Notes under the pieces: model-generated
What the model was told of the DNA's origin: nothing
The model's database searches: none
The model's input: only the letters and a program-made list of their open reading frames with translations
Part shown: positions 23,936-36,159 of the stretch, one piece after another
Layout of the letters: each line of letters opens with the position of its first letter
How positions within the stretch are numbered: position 1 is the stretch's first letter
Source: Nymphaea colorata
Taxonomy: Eukaryota; Streptophyta; Magnoliopsida; Nymphaeales; Nymphaeaceae
Direction: 5' to 3'
NCBI RefSeq assembly: GCF_008831285.2
Contig: NC_045150.1
Coordinates: forward strand, 6,026,001 to 6,090,000
Length of the DNA: 64,000 nt
Made by a program: the position numbers and the translations under genes

Positions 23936-25442
23936 AATTTGTATCATGAACTTTGCCAGTTGCAAATATCTTATTTGGCCAAACACGACTGGATCTACAC
24001 TACACTGTCTTTTGGCCTTTGCTGTGGAAGCGTTGAACGAGCAGTGAGGAAACGTAAGCTGGCTTTTGAGTCTCATACGGCATTCATTTCTCTCTCGATT
24101 AGTGGCTTCTGAGTTTCATACGGTAGTTTGGTTTTTGCATTTCTTACAGTATTGTAAGCACGGGGAATTTGATAACAAGCAAATCACTCCGGCAAGGGAG
24201 TGCCGCGTCTACCGGACAGGCAAAAATGTCAGGCGCTCAAGATGTGCTAAATTTTGGTCTTCAACCGGCAGTTTTTCTCCTTCAAAGCTTCCTTTCACCA
24301 AAAGTAACTGCAACGGATCACCAATGTCATTGAACATGTGAATGCATTATTTGCAAATCTAGGACACTTTTTTTTCTTTTCTTTTTACTCAGAGAAGGGA
24401 AGCCTTGTCCTTTGTGTGCGCGAGTAATAGGACCATAATATTCTTCTTCGTCTTCTTCTTTCTCTCTCTTTCTTTTTACTGTACTTGGTAGTTCACCCAG
24501 ATTTTATCAGAAACCAAGAGCATCATGGGAAAACTTTTGGAGATTGAGGAATATGGACCAATATGTGAGCTTCAAATCCTAGAAACTTGTGAAAGTAAAG
24601 GCTAAAAACTATCAGGTAGTGTTGGTAAATGAGAGAGGATGTGCAGAGTAAACATAGAGTGACAGCAGAACGTATGACCACTGTTTCTAGAAATTAAGGA
24701 CTGAGGGGCAGTACTAGTAGTTTCCAAGGTGATTGCTTACATCCAATGTAAGTCTTGGGAGGAGAACAACAGCAAATGTGATATTTTTTGGAAGGAGAAT
24801 TCTAAGTATGATTCTTCGAGGTCGGGATTATGACAACTTGGGAATCTTTTTAGAGTTTAAATTGTAAATGTGATTGTCTTCAAGTGTTGGGGGATACAAA
24901 CAACCTATATGCATGCATGAGACATGACTACATAAAGTTGGTTTTGTAGATCTTTTCTTGGCAAAAATTTTACATTTATTCAGTTGGATATACTAGTTCC
25001 AATGTTGATGGCCCTCATACAGTGGTTGCAGTTCCGTAATTTCTTTTCATTAGCAAAGACACTGTTCTCATATGATAGAAGAAAAGGCCAAATGCTGATC
25101 TGTATACTTTTCCTGTATAATAATTGTAGGTTATCTATAGTATGATTAAAAATTATAGAACAGTTTACATCTCTATTGACAGAGCATCTTAATTGAGACC
25201 CAACATCCAAATTGGGTTAACATGAACAGAATTTTCACTTGCCAATATGGACCTCCACTTAGTCACTGCGCGCTTGATGATATGGTTGGAACTGACAAAA
25301 GCCACCCGGAAGAAGGGCCGAAGCCCTCCCCCTTCTCCATGTCTTTGGAGTTTAAGGTTGCTTTGAGACCTTGATGGGTGGAAAGTAGTGCATAATTCGA
25401 ACAATCAATTTTTTTGGTATTGCTCCCTAATTGGCTAATATC

Positions 25443-25881
25443 TAGGGGTGAACACTAGCTGAGTCGAGCCCAAGTTTGAGCTCGGCTCAACTAATGAAAC
25501 CTCGAGCTCGAGAATAGCTCGACGGAAGCAGCTCAAGCTAGACTAGGCGGTTACGTGTTGAGCTTGAGCTCAACTCGATTAAGGCTCGATAAACTCGTTT
25601 GAATAGAATTGATATTCATTGTTACGTGTTGAGCTTGAGGTCGACAAACTAGTAAACTCGTCTGAATATATTAACTTGATTAAGGCTCGACAAACTCTAT
25701 TAAGGCTCGAGCTCGTCTCACCAGTTACGTGTTGAGCTCAAGCCCAACTCGATTATTTGAACAAGTCGACTTATAATAAACTCGAGTTCGACTAGTTAAG
25801 CAAATAACTCGACTCAAACTCGTTCACGAGCCGAGCTTTAACTAGTCGAACTCGAGTAGCTTGACTCATTGTTCTCCCCCA
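25443..25881 (+). mobile_element. Short non-autonomous hAT-like element (439 bp) rich in GAGCTCGA motifs
   Basis: It begins TAGGGGTGAACA and ends TGTTCTCCCCCA, an inverted repeat with 10 of 12 matches. It is flanked by identical 8-bp copies of CTAATATC (25,435-25,442 and 25,882-25,889). The inside is a mosaic of GCTCGAG, AACTCGATT and AAGGCTCGA motifs. There is no coding capacity. The 8-bp duplication and GGGGTG end fit hAT. Confidence 0.75.
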
Positions 25882-27085
25882 CTAATATCATTCTCAATAT
25901 TGATATACCGGGCCTATACATATTGATCCTTGTTCGCCTATTTTTTGATTTGTTTACAAAAATAAGTAAAAATTAATTCAAGATCTTTAAAAATGGAAAA
26001 CACTTCACTATTCAAAACCATATTAGGCCAACATCTTTGCATTCAAGTCTGGTCATTAATGACATAACCACATGTTTTGTGGCATTCCAAGTACTTGGAG
26101 AATCCATCACTTAGAAGACAAGGGGGTAACCGACTTGCCAAATAGAAGCCCACGCCATTTGACTATTGGGAGGTTCCCCCACACCATTACTTGCTTCCTG
26201 TCTCTTGCAGATTGAAATGAACTTGGCACTCTAATATATCTGGTAGAGTCAGCTGGCATGTAAGTGCCACTCCACTGTAAACGGTGGCAAGCAGGCCCTA
26301 AACCCTAGAAGCAGCCGACTGATAGGAGCAAAGCAGGGTATTTGGAAGGGCAAAGAGACAAAATGTGGGAAACATGACGCGTTGTATGGCATGGCAGACA
26401 CCTCTCTCAAACATTTCAACAAACAGTTAGTGTGCAGCTTGTAGCTTTAAATGTACTCCTCCAAAGAAGAATCACGGAATCCAAGGAAGCGCCTCGCAAT
26501 TTGCTACATCTCACAATGGTTGCAGCAGAGGAGACGCATTTCTTTTAACCATTTAAATGACTCCACGTATCATGGATAACTAATCGCGTCCTGTAAAGCT
26601 TCTAACCATCACAGAATACGAAAACAGAAAGAGAATCAATGCTTTGGCAATAGAATGTGTCTATCTCGATCTATCTATGGCAGTTTTGGATATTGCTCCG
26701 TCGTTCTTCACCGTTGCCGTGCTGCGGACCTGCGGCCGCCTGCCACCGCCGGCGGTGCTAGCTCATCAACGTCTCTTTCTGTTTGATAATAAGGGTGTAC
26801 AGAATGGTCATTAAAACCTTGACCGGCTATTTCTTCATCCTCAAATGGAGGGCGGTGGTTTGTGGTTCCACCAAAGGTTAGGTGGAGCTTCTTTGTAATG
26901 TTTTGGAAAAAGAAGAGATCGAACACTTGCGCGCCGGTTGACTGCGAGCCCGTCGAGCCCTTTCCCACTTTCACACGCACTTATCCACCCCGCCTCCACT
27001 TTTTTCCAAGGCACCAAGCTGTCTTTTCCTCCCCTTATAACACCAAACAACTGCCCCCGAGACGTGAACGATCGAGGCAAAAGAG

Positions 27086-27922
27086 ATGGACGAGAAAACG
27101 CCGGCGGCGAATCCCGAAGAGCAGGTTCCCTGCGAGGTGTCGGTTCCGACCACCCACGATCCCGTGATCACGGATTCTGTCCACCCGTCATCGGAACTCA
27201 GTCTACCGGCCGAGTCGTATAGGCTGTCAAAGCAGGAAGAGCGAGAGTGGGTGGAGAGAATTGGCAATCTACAGAGGGCGCAATCGGTCAAGGGAGGATG
27301 CCAACGCCTCGCCATCAAGACTAACCAGTCCATCCTTGGACTGCCCAAGTTGCAGAGTTGCGGCTACACCGGCTCATGCGGCCTCCGGCCGCCGAGCTAC
27401 CGGAAAGCGCGGCTCTTCCCCGGCCAGGCGCGGAAGGGCAACGGCAGAGTCGTCCTCCCAGAAATGGAACCGGTCTCCCCCAAGGTTTCCTGCATCGGAA
27501 GCCTCGATTTAAGGGGTAAAGAGACCCACAGGCGGCGGAAAGCGCCGACGCCGCGGTCCCCCGCTGTGCGCGGCGGATGGTTCCGCCGAAAGTTGGCGGC
27601 GATGCTTTGCCGGCGGGAACAGGCGGTGGATTGCGAAGAGCCTTCCAGGGCAGCGGTTGAGGTTCGACGGAAGGCGGAGTATCCGGCGGCTGTGGCACCA
27701 GAAGAGATGGTGGTCGAGGAGAAGACGCAGACGGTGGCACCACCGGGGATCGGCGCCATGAAGAAGTTCACGTCGTGCCGGAAGTCGGCCTCAGACGTCG
27801 GTTTCCTTGACTTCGACGATCTGGAAGTAGGGTCCGGGATGAAGTACGAGATGGACCTTCACGTCTCGTCTGCTCCGCCGACCGGACGTTCTCGGGCAGC
27901 GGCCGTGAATCCGTACAGTTAG
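27086..27922 (+). CDS. Plant-specific protein of unknown function (SPKVSC-motif family), single exon
   Basis: Intact 278-aa frame starting at the first ATG of a GC-rich stretch, ending TAG after VNPYS. Features in order: an acidic N-terminus with CEVSVPTTHDPVITDSV (about 16-32); KQEEREWVER (about 49-58); SILGLPKLQ (82-90); a basic region; EPVSPKVSCIGSLDLRGK (128-145); GGWFRRKLAAMLCRR (163-177); an acidic Val-rich linker; and a C-terminal patch with GAMKKFTSCRKSASDVGFLD. This order resembles a conserved land-plant family with a Ser-Pro-Lys-Val-Ser-Cys box, related in motif to syringolide-induced 14-1-1-like proteins. No enzymatic domain, signal peptide or membrane segment is seen. The basic patches suggest a soluble, possibly nuclear protein, which is inference. 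High GC against AT-rich flanks supports real coding. Confidence 0.82.
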   Translation: MDEKTPAANPEEQVPCEVSVPTTHDPVITDSVHPSSELSLPAESYRLSKQEEREWVERIGNLQRAQSVKGGCQRLAIKTNQSILGLPKLQSCGYTGSCGLRPPSYRKARLFPGQARKGNGRVVLPEMEPVSPKVSCIGSLDLRGKETHRRRKAPTPRSPAVRGGWFRRKLAAMLCRREQAVDCEEPSRAAVEVRRKAEYPAAVAPEEMVVEEKTQTVAPPGIGAMKKFTSCRKSASDVGFLDFDDLEVGSGMKYEMDLHVSSAPPTGRSRAAAVNPYS

Positions 27923-28385
27923 CCACCGCCCATGAGGGGCGTGCTTTGGATATGAATCTCATACTTTGGGTAAACTCGGTATTTTGTTTTTTCAAATATA
28001 CGACTGTAAGAATATAGTGAGTTCACATGTAATCTTTGTTTGTGGGTTTCAATGTAAAGTCAATTTTGCATGCATCGGAAGATAAGGGATGAAGCGGAAG
28101 AGACGTGGTTTGTTTGGGGGCTGTGCTTGGAACTCCTTCAAACGCCCGGCGACATCGTGTTTTGAAATTTTAAGTTAACAACTAAAAAAGTTGAAGGTCT
28201 CCTACTTTCTCTCTCTACCTTCAAGATCTGGTGTTTTGAAGTTGATAGCATAAAATTTTTTTGATGAATAATATGAGGAAGAGCAAGTTTTTACTTCTTT
28301 TTAAAATACTAGATTTTATGAAGCTGGGTTTTTTTTATCAAAATCTTGGTTTTGGAGGCAAAATCATGTTTTGTAGTTTCATGGC

Positions 28386-28500
28386 GTCATCCAACAACAA
28401 AATCTTATTTCAGGATGTCATCCAACACATCCTCTGGTTTTAAGGTGTCATCCAACAATAGAACCTGGTTTTATGGTGTCATCCAACACACCTTCCTTTC
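28386..28500 (+). repeat. Tandem array of about 30-bp units beginning GTCATCCAACA
   Basis: GTCATCCAACA starts at 28,386, 28,417, 28,447 and 28,478, with GGTTTTATGG-like filler between. This gives four units with a 30-31-bp period. Confidence 0.85.
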
Positions 28501-28765
28501 ATTTATGAGAGTCTGACTCGGTTGAAAATGAGAAACTCACTTTTCAAATAATTTTTTGTTTTCTCATTGTGGGCCAGGCTTCTTTTAGTTTTCCATTGTT
28601 TTATCCTTACTTTTTTCTTCTCAATGCACTCGCATATTTTAAAATAATATGTATGCCATTGTGTTATTTAAATTTAAAATTCATTTTTCCATTAGCTATT
28701 CTCCTATTTTTGCTCATTTTTTATTGTTTTATAATTGATTTGAATGTTTTTTACTCTATAAGGCA

Positions 28766-28970
28766 CCGGCCCAAACCAGTCACACCATACTCCTCCAATC
28801 ACTTTTACTTTTACTTCATCTATAAGTGAAAGTGTCCATTTACTTTTACTTCATCTATAAAGTGAAAGTGTCCATGCTATTCGAACTAGCGACCAGCCGT
28901 CTATAAGCAATTGGCCCAAACCAGTCACACTATACTCCTCCAATCACTGTCACTTTCTTCTATTTATTGG
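28766..28970 (+). repeat. Nested local duplications
   Basis: GGCCCAAACCAGTCACAC followed by TATACTCCTCCAATCAC-like sequence occurs at about 28,768 and 28,912. A 36-bp unit TTTACTTTTACTTCATCT..GTGAAAGTGTCCAT is tandemly repeated at about 28,804 and 28,840. Confidence 0.8.
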
Positions 28971-29191
28971 CAATTCTGGATTGTCACACAGACTTTACAT
29001 TCAAACCAAGACTAGCAAAATGACAAAGCAGGGAGCCCACCCCACCATGTGCCCACCGACCTTTCTGTGTTTGTGGTAGGTACAAGTTTGACAATCGATC
29101 AGGGCAGCAAAAATTTAAGCACCTTCTAGCTCTGAGAGGGAGCCAACAATGTGCAAGTCAGTGCCAAGCAGGATCTTTTGGTCTCTATATC

Positions 29192-29301
29192 TAGGGGCGA
29201 AGGTAGATCTTTTGGTCTCTTGGCTCGACCCGTTGCTCTTCTTGACCCCACTTGCGGATCGTTTGGCCCGCCCTTGAAAAAAATCCTGGCTCCACCCCTG
29301 T
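29192..29301 (+). mobile_element. Very short hAT-like remnant
   Basis: Left end AGGGGCGAAGGTAG and right end TGGCTCCACCCCTG form an imperfect inverted repeat of the AGGGGYGGAGCCA type seen in hAT-family elements. Only about 110 bp remain, and a clear target duplication is not visible. Confidence 0.35.
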
Positions 29302-32300
29302 CTGTATCGCTGCCACTTTGGTGGAATGCCGTCTTATTAACGCAGCTCATCCGCACAGTGTGCGGAGGGCTTGGACTTGCGGCCTCTGAGCTTTTACGTT
29401 GTTTGTTGGTTATTGTTAAGGATTCTAGTATATAGGAAGCTAGCTGGAAGAAAGAGTCAAAAGAAGCAGCGGCGTTGAAAATGGAAATGGCTACACTAGG
29501 CACCTGCCTTCGCATTTCAAATTTTCAAACAAGGGATGACTTTTTTCTTCTTTTTAAGTGTATAATTACTTAGAGAAAACCGTCTTTAGCATAAAAACCT
29601 TAGAGCCAGACTCTTATGCCTCTAAGGTTTAAGTGTATAGAATTCAAACCTCGAACCCTTTGAATTATGCGGTGCCGATTGACTAAAAAGCATAATTTCT
29701 TCTCAAGAACGATAGTTTATTTAATGAATGACAAGAATATCAGGGCCTATCTTCTATGTGGGGACAAAAGCTCTCTGACCCCACAGATTTGTCTAAAATT
29801 TTAAATTAATTTCAGGCTAGTTTGAAATCATTTTTATGTGGGAACCACAAAATAAACAAACATTAGATTTCAACACTATGTAAAAATGTGGATTTGATAT
29901 CCTCCAGATGCGGCCAAGACCTCAGATAATATGTTGAATTGAGGAAGGTCTGGCTTCGATTCCACGGATCAGAAATTCTTAGTGATCTCAAATCGCTTCA
30001 TATCTAAGGTAAACAAATGTCCCAGAATTTAGAATCATGCTCAAGAATACCGGATTTTTTGAAGTAGAACATGGCTGCTTCTTGGAGACTTTTGGTCCAC
30101 CACGTATAGGGACAAAGTAGATGGTTAATTGGGTTATGATTTTCTAGAACTGGATTTAGGTCTGGCCGACATAAAATCTTCCGCATTCATATTCAAATTA
30201 TGTTCCAAAAACTGTGTGCTGATATCTTACTGATCGAACTTACTTCCGTGGGGGAGACACCTTCCACCCTCAGTGGAGCTCAGTGTGGGCTTGTGCGGGC
30301 AGTTGCCCACATGGGCCCACATAATTTACTTTATTTACATATTAGATGCCTCTCAAATATAAGATTTCTTATATAAGTTCTTCTTATAAACAAAAAATCT
30401 AGCTTTGCTAGTCATTTCAACTGGGAACATGACCCATTTCAATAATGATTTGGATAATCAGCTAGCAGGTAGAAAACTTTATCCAACCACTGGAAATAAT
30501 AACTTATAGAAGGAGAAGGTGCTTCTCAGGTCGCCGGCGTTGATTAGTTGTTTACCAAAATAAAATGTCAGTAAGAGATGATCATAAAACTATATATATA
30601 TATATATAAATGAAGTTTTTATCATGACATGAACATTCAAGTCACAAATTGTCAAGTTCGATGGTTGCCACTCTCCACAAACTGATGCTAACATAAGTGG
30701 AGGAGGTCAAGAAACACCAAGCAATTCTCAGGTGAGTGGAGAGACCCATCATCTGCCGTCTGGTACGAGCCGCAGCTTTCACTCAATCCCTTGTCCTTCT
30801 TACAGTACACGGCCTATTTTTGGTGTCTTGAAGTACCACACTTGTTGTGCTTCAACTTGTGCATCTATTGCCTCTCTTTCACAGCACATGAAGTTGATGT
30901 CTCTAACACTCGAAATAGAAACTAGCCGCTTAGCAGTCCCTACTCATAGTACGAAAAACACTAATGAATTTAATTTCCTTCAAACTAAACAAAGAAAAAC
31001 ATCTCCAATTGCTGCCAATGTGTAAAAAATGTGTTGGTTGAGAAACAAGCCAAAACATATCAAGGGAGCCAACAAGACCTGGTTTGGTTAAGAAAATTAA
31101 ACATATTACAAGTGGGCGCTGGCCACCGATCGACAATTAATTCATACAAATTATGTATGCTCCTTGGGTTCTTTCTTTGGTCAACAAACGTCTAATCGTA
31201 CTTGTTTGCTTCGTTTACACGGTTTAGGGTCCACCAAGGAAGAAATATGTCTCCGAATTTCTCAACCATCTTCCACCTTACCAACTGCTCTTTTTGTCTA
31301 ACGCATGCAGATTCTTTTCTAGACAGAAGAAGAATCGAGAGACAATTTTAGCCCGCAAATTATTTTTATGCATGTGTCGGTGATACTCAATCAGCCAGCC
31401 TATAGTTGGTAAACCCGTTACTTAAATCGATAAATGATCGGGTCACCGGGTCCGCGAGTTGACTCATTGATTCGATCGGGTTTTAAAATAACTTGAATGG
31501 GTGAGTCAGAACAAATCGGGGGTAAGTGAGGCCGAATCAGGAGTTACCCGGGCCAGCCTTGACTCGTAGCCAGGTTTTTTTGTGATCCAAGCTGACTCGG
31601 GCGATTCTCGAGCCAACTCGGCAAGCCAGCCAACTATGGGCCAACCAGCCCTGGAGAAACCTGGTTCTAGACGATCATGAAGAACCAAGAGTGGGTTGTG
31701 GGCATCAGGGTGGCGCACCCAACCCAAGAGATATGCATTAAAAAAAAGGGTGTGACATAAATGTGTCGTGGTTGAAACAGTGTTTTATATGGTCCTTTTT
31801 TAAGATGCTTAAGGTGAGAGAGAGGCTATTCCCACCATCTAAATGAGGACCAAAGTTACCCTGAGGTTTAGGGCTGCTTTGTGATGCTCTGGTTCAACTT
31901 GCACATAGTTTAAGAGAGAGAGATATAATTCAAACTTTCCATCCCATATGTTTCAGAAACGGGAATCAAATAACTTATAAATAACTACACCCATCTAGAT
32001 CTAAGTAAAAATTTTAAAAGAACATAATAGTGGATACTTACCTCTTCTGTTTTTTGTTACTTCTAATTGCTCTCTTTTGTGTTATTAAGCTGGAGAGCAG
32101 GAGCGTGTTCATTGCTTTTGAGATTTTTGTTCGTATAATGATCTATGTATGTGAGGCTTCTGGCATGCTGAAATTGGCAAGGACTCCCCAGGTACCCATG
32201 GTCGATGCCAGCTTAATTAGGGTCTCTATAAATTAAAGATTACCATATGTTTCTTATCAGTTTAAATTAAAGACTACTATATTTCTTCAAAGCATAGCTG

Positions 32301-32635
32301 GTCGGATAGGTAGGTACGTAAAAGGTGCATCATCGGTTCGATTCATGTGGATGCTACTCCACTGCAAATGGTAGAAACTGGCGTATCGCATTCTACCCAA
32401 GTCCTGATGTAGTGTAGGAAGTAGGAACCCAAGAAAAGGGAACATTTCAGACTACTTTTACAAGGGGTGGGTTGTAGACCTCTTGCTCATGCTACTTAAC
32501 ATATACTTACCATGTGCCGACATTCTAATGAATTTCTCATGGAAATGCATTGGGAAGGTGGGGCCTACCCCCTTGTCACCATGCAACTTTTCTCTCAATT
32601 TTTCGTTTTTATTGTCAACAACTGACCAATAAGAA

Positions 32636-32804
32636 GCGGCGGAGCCAAGGGGTGGCCCACTTTTTTTAAAAAAAATTACATGTAATTTTTAAAAATTTCA
32701 TTTACCCCGTATAAAAGAAATTGAAAAATTATTTTTTAACCCCTATTAAAATTTTGAGACTACAATTCGGGCTTCTAGTGAAAAATTTCTGGCTTTGCTC
32801 CTGC
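32636..32804 (+). mobile_element. Small non-autonomous element with GGCGGAGCCA-type ends
   Basis: Left end AGCGGCGGAGCCAAGG and right end CTGGCTTTGCTCCTGCT are imperfect inverted repeats. AATAAGAA on the left and AATAAGTA on the right are a possible 8-bp duplication with one mismatch. There is an AT-rich core and no coding. Confidence 0.45.
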
Positions 32805-33082
32805 TAATAAGTAACCATACTATTGACCAGCCGGGTTGGATTTAGACACAGAAAAAAGAGGTCCGGTCTGGTGAGATTTCAATTCAAAAGTTTAATTCTA
32901 TTGACGAATTGGCCGCTTAGCCACCTGATATATATGCTTGTCAAGGTCTGCGGTTTCACATCATGAAAACTTCTTCATGTCTGATTCAAATTGCTTCCCG
33001 AGATGGGCCAGATATCTTCAATTTTCAAAAGCCAAGGAATTTAATTTAAAAGGACAATAAATGATAATATCCTTGAAGAAAT

Positions 33083-33088
<6 letters not shown>

Positions 33089-33121
<33 letters not shown>
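33089..33121 (+). repeat. (TA)n microsatellite
   Basis: Run of about 16 TA dinucleotides. Confidence 0.95.
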
Positions 33122-33124
<3 letters not shown>

Positions 33125-33385
33125 CGATTTCAAAAATAGTCAACAATAATGAGCCCATCTTGAAAATCGTCTGAATTCTGTAGCAAGGTTTTCAAAGAAA
33201 TTCATGTAAATGCCAAAGTCCCAGGCTGTCTTTCATGCCATCTTTTTTGAAATATTTAGTCTTATATTATAAATATATTCATGCATGTCCATGTGAACGT
33301 ACATTGTATTCTGAAATTTAAACACTGCTAATTTTCTTGTATCAATAAAGAATAAAGAACATCAGTTAAAAAACTGCACAAAGCA

Positions 33386-33440
33386 GGGGCAGAGGCATGT
33401 GTGGGCAATTGCCCACATAGGCCCTCAACAAGTTAATATT
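33386..33440 (+). repeat. Fragment of the dispersed GGCAATTGCCCACA repeat family
   Basis: AGGGGCAGAGGCATGTGTGG then GCAATTGCCCACATAGGCCC. The left end is like the hAT-type copies at 34,719 and 42,487; the right end is not found. Confidence 0.45.
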
Positions 33441-34718
33441 TTCATATCGATAATTCATGACAGTTTTTTTCATTCACATACTGTTACCTCTTAAAAATTT
33501 AAAATTATATAACTAGCACACCTTAGACAGAATGTGACAGTTGAACTTAATCTTACTCCATAAACGCATTTCGTCATTTGAGTAGACAGTCGCAGTGTCC
33601 TCTACTATGACTTTTGAGAGTGTTCCTAGCTCACTCACAAATACTTGCTTTGAGCTTTAAATGATGAAGTTTTTCTCGAGTATAATATGATAAACTTGAA
33701 AAAAGTAAGAGAAAACTATTTTTTTTAAATTAAAGAACAATAAAATAAATGAGAAATATTAATAAGACAACATAAAAAATGAGTATATAATCAATGAAAA
33801 AATTAAAAAAATGGAAAGAAATAGTTTGACATTAAAAAACATGCCTAAAATGAAAAATGAAGAAAAGCCGTGAAAAAATAAGCTTTTTGCAAAAAAGAAA
33901 ATTGTTTGATTACCGTTTAATCGGCTAACTTTTTTTTCATGTTTTTAAAGCATATCTTTTTAAAAAACCAATTTTTTTTTGTGTCTATGAGTAAAAGTAA
34001 TCCAATTCAATCTATTTGAAAATGGTCAAGGGTCTAACCTAATACATGTATTCAACTAAAGCGCAAGTCAATGAAACCTTTATTTTTTCTCCACACCGAG
34101 AGGCATACTCCACCCAGGTCCCGATGCAGCCCTTGGATCTAAGGAAAGTTGGGCTTCCGGTCTTCTTCCGGCGGTAGCTCTCACCAGAAGGAGAGAGCAT
34201 AAAATATCACAAACATACATCTCCTGACAATAGTGCAACCACTTTCTTTCATTGATTGCCTATGTTATCATGAAACTCTCAATTTGTAAATGGGTAGTAA
34301 AGAAGATAAGGGTATTTTGGTAATTTATTAAAAAGAAATGTCCTCCATAATCTTTTTACTTTTTTGTCATTTTCAATTTTGTCTTCGTAAAAGTTTCCTT
34401 TTTCAGTATTTACTAAAGATATTTTAGTCATTAACGATTCTGACACTAGTATAATGCATATAACCAGAACCAGGTCGACATTCTTAATTGCTAAATCAAT
34501 TTTAAAAACCAAGTATTTCTATATGTCTTTGGCTAATCCATAGGGGGCAAAAACATGAGAAAGTGACTCTGTAGAATACATCTATCAACCATCGGAATCC
34601 CTTCATGTTGAAGCATGTAGAGGGTCAGAAGGCATTTTCTTGCAGCTAAATATGAGGTCCAATGAGCTCTAACAATGGCACCACTCTCCCATATGGATTC
34701 TCTTCTCTTACGCACAAA

Positions 34719-34897
34719 CAGTGGCAGAGCTACATGGTGATGGGTGTGGGCAACTGCCCACACCAGTCTCTTAAAATTTCTTTATTTTTAAATAGACACC
34801 TTAAAATATTTATCCTTTTATGTATATGTGCCACACCAGATATGAGTATTTTTAAACAAATGCTCATCCACCCAATTTTTTTTTGGCTCCACCACTG
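34719..34897 (+). mobile_element. 179-bp hAT-like non-autonomous element (copy in duplication A)
   Basis: It begins CAGTGGCAGAGC and ends GGCTCCACCACTG, inverted repeats of the CAGNGGCGGAGCCA type of hAT elements. Inside is GGGTGTGGGCAACTGCCCAC, a palindrome shared with other copies. The flanks CGCACAAA and CCTACAGA are at best a decayed 8-bp duplication. Confidence 0.6.
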
Positions 34898-35025
34898 CCT
34901 ACAGAGCACTGTCCTTGAATCTACCTTTTAAATATCCGTTCTTTTCATCTTACCCGGCTTCTCTTCTCTTGTTCTTTTCTTACAAAAGTCTTCATCTTCC
35001 CGGCTTGTCTTCTCTTGTTCTTTTC

Positions 35026-35028
35026 TTA
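35026..35028 (+). repeat. Left target-site duplication TTA of the Harbinger element
   Basis: TTA precedes GGGCCC and recurs at 40,945-40,947. A 3-bp TTA/TAA duplication is the PIF/Harbinger signature. Confidence 0.9.
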
Positions 35029-35984
35029 GGGCCCGTTTGATGGGCGGGTGGAATTTAACGCGGTAAGTTTACCATGGTAAATTTTTCTAGAAAAATTTAG
35101 TGGATGAAATTTCACCCTCTTCCAAAACGAGGCCCTGTTTGATTGTCGGGTGAAATTTAACGTGGTAAATTTAACCCTGTTTGATGAACATGAAGAATTT
35201 AACGTGGTAAATTTAACCATGTTTGATGCACAAAAAAAATTTAACCTGGAAAATGTTGTTTTTTTTTTCTCCTCCCCAATCTGACGTTGGAAGGAGTAGG
35301 AATGTGATCTTCCAAAACAATAAAAGATCACCACTCAAATAAATGCTACAAAAGCTTGTGTCAAGAAGCCGAAACATCTAACGAGAAAGATCATCACCTT
35401 ATCACCGATTCTTATATGTACAGATTACCCAAGCACACCACCAAACGAGAAAGATCATCACCTCATGGAACCACCACCAAGCCAAAACCAATAAACAGAA
35501 AATGGACTGTAGAACCCATATATTTCTTCATGAATCATCCCAAAACAAATCACCATACAGCCAGTTCATTGAGAGACGACCATTCACACGATATATGTAA
35601 CAAAAAGCAAAAAGAAATATCCAGCAACACATTACAAGAGAAAGCACCTTCTTGAGAGCATCTACAACTGCAAAAGTTATATATTTGTTCCCAAAAGCAT
35701 TAAACAAAAATTGTTGACGAAATGAACTTTAAAAGGATAACAAAGTTTTATCCACAAAAGTACATCTTCACAAAAGTTACATGAGTACAAATCCACAAAA
35801 GGGTGTATTTTCTACTAAGAACAAAAAAAAAAGTTTAATGAGTACATATCCAACAAAGAAAACATGTAATCACAAAACAAGTAATCCAACATTTGTGGCT
35901 GCACTTCCGTTTTTCAAACTTATCTTGCTTTGCGATGACATCTTCAATGAGCGGAGACCTGCGTACTTGCACACCATACTTGTT

Positions 35985-36159
35985 CTAGACATACTCATGC
36001 ATGTGATTTTCTGCTACTTCTAATGAATCAAACGATCTGAAGATGGCACCCTTGTACCGATAGACTAATGGTTGGCACCGCTCCCAGCTGTCATATATGC
36101 CTCGCTCACGCCCTTCGAAAACCACATAGTACTTTTGGCGGGGCATCATCTTCGTTGTC
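35985..36159 (-). CDS. RNase H1 N-terminal (hybrid-binding/viroplasmin-like) domain encoded in the Harbinger element
   Basis: After a good acceptor (TTTTCTTTTCAACAG) the reverse strand encodes MMPRQKYYVVFEGRERGIYD, then SWERC...YKGAIFRSFDSLEVAE and a TAG stop. The spaced pattern YYVVF-GR--GIY-SW--C-----YKGA-F-SF-S--EAE is the short domain of RNase H1 N-termini and the caulimovirus viroplasmin, known in RNase H1 to bind RNA/DNA hybrids. It begins 69 bases past the last transposase codon. It could be a small separate ORF (from ATG at 36,149) or a final exon of the transposase. Joining through the best donor (GTAAGT at 36,228) is out of frame; a weaker GTTTGT donor 4 bases further on would be in frame. 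No RNase H catalytic domain follows. Confidence 0.75.

Larger units (their letters stand above)
22664..27085. other. Intergenic region between the LEA_2 gene and the SPKVSC-family gene
   Basis: No gene seen in 4.4 kb. It contains the LEA_2 3' flank, a 44-bp minisatellite, a (CT)n run with a tandem duplication, and a 439-bp hAT-like element. A TATA-like CCTTATAACA at about 27,034 may belong to the next gene's promoter. Confidence 0.6.
27923..33526. other. Gene-free region with local repeats and transposon remnants
   Basis: No gene recognised in 5.6 kb. It contains the 3' flank of the previous gene, a 30-bp tandem array, a duplicated block near 28,770-28,970, hAT-like scraps near 29,192-29,301, 30,280 and 33,386, and a short element at 32,636-32,804. 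It also has a GAGTTGACTCGG-rich stretch at about 31,380-31,740 of the same style as other plant GAGTCGA-type repeats, and (TA)n runs at 30,590 and 33,089-33,121. Confidence 0.6.
33527..35028 (+). repeat. Segmental duplication copy A, left part
   Basis: Closely matches 41,297-42,794 almost throughout, with small substitutions and indels (for example GAACTTAATCTTACTCCATA at both starts). It carries the same embedded short hAT-like element. It ends at the TTA where the Harbinger element is inserted. Confidence 0.9.

Noticed and set aside
23544-24076. Arg-Glu and Leu-Ser repeat frames near 23,544-24,076
   Set aside because: Translations of the (CT)n/(GA)n tracts and the 119-bp duplication.
27321-27995. 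Several minus-strand frames across 27,321-27,995
   Set aside because: Opposite-strand shadows of the GC-rich SPKVSC-family gene; only the plus frame has conserved motifs.
28386-28500. CRISPR array
   Set aside because: Repeat units have no unique spacers and the DNA is plant nuclear; it is a simple tandem repeat.
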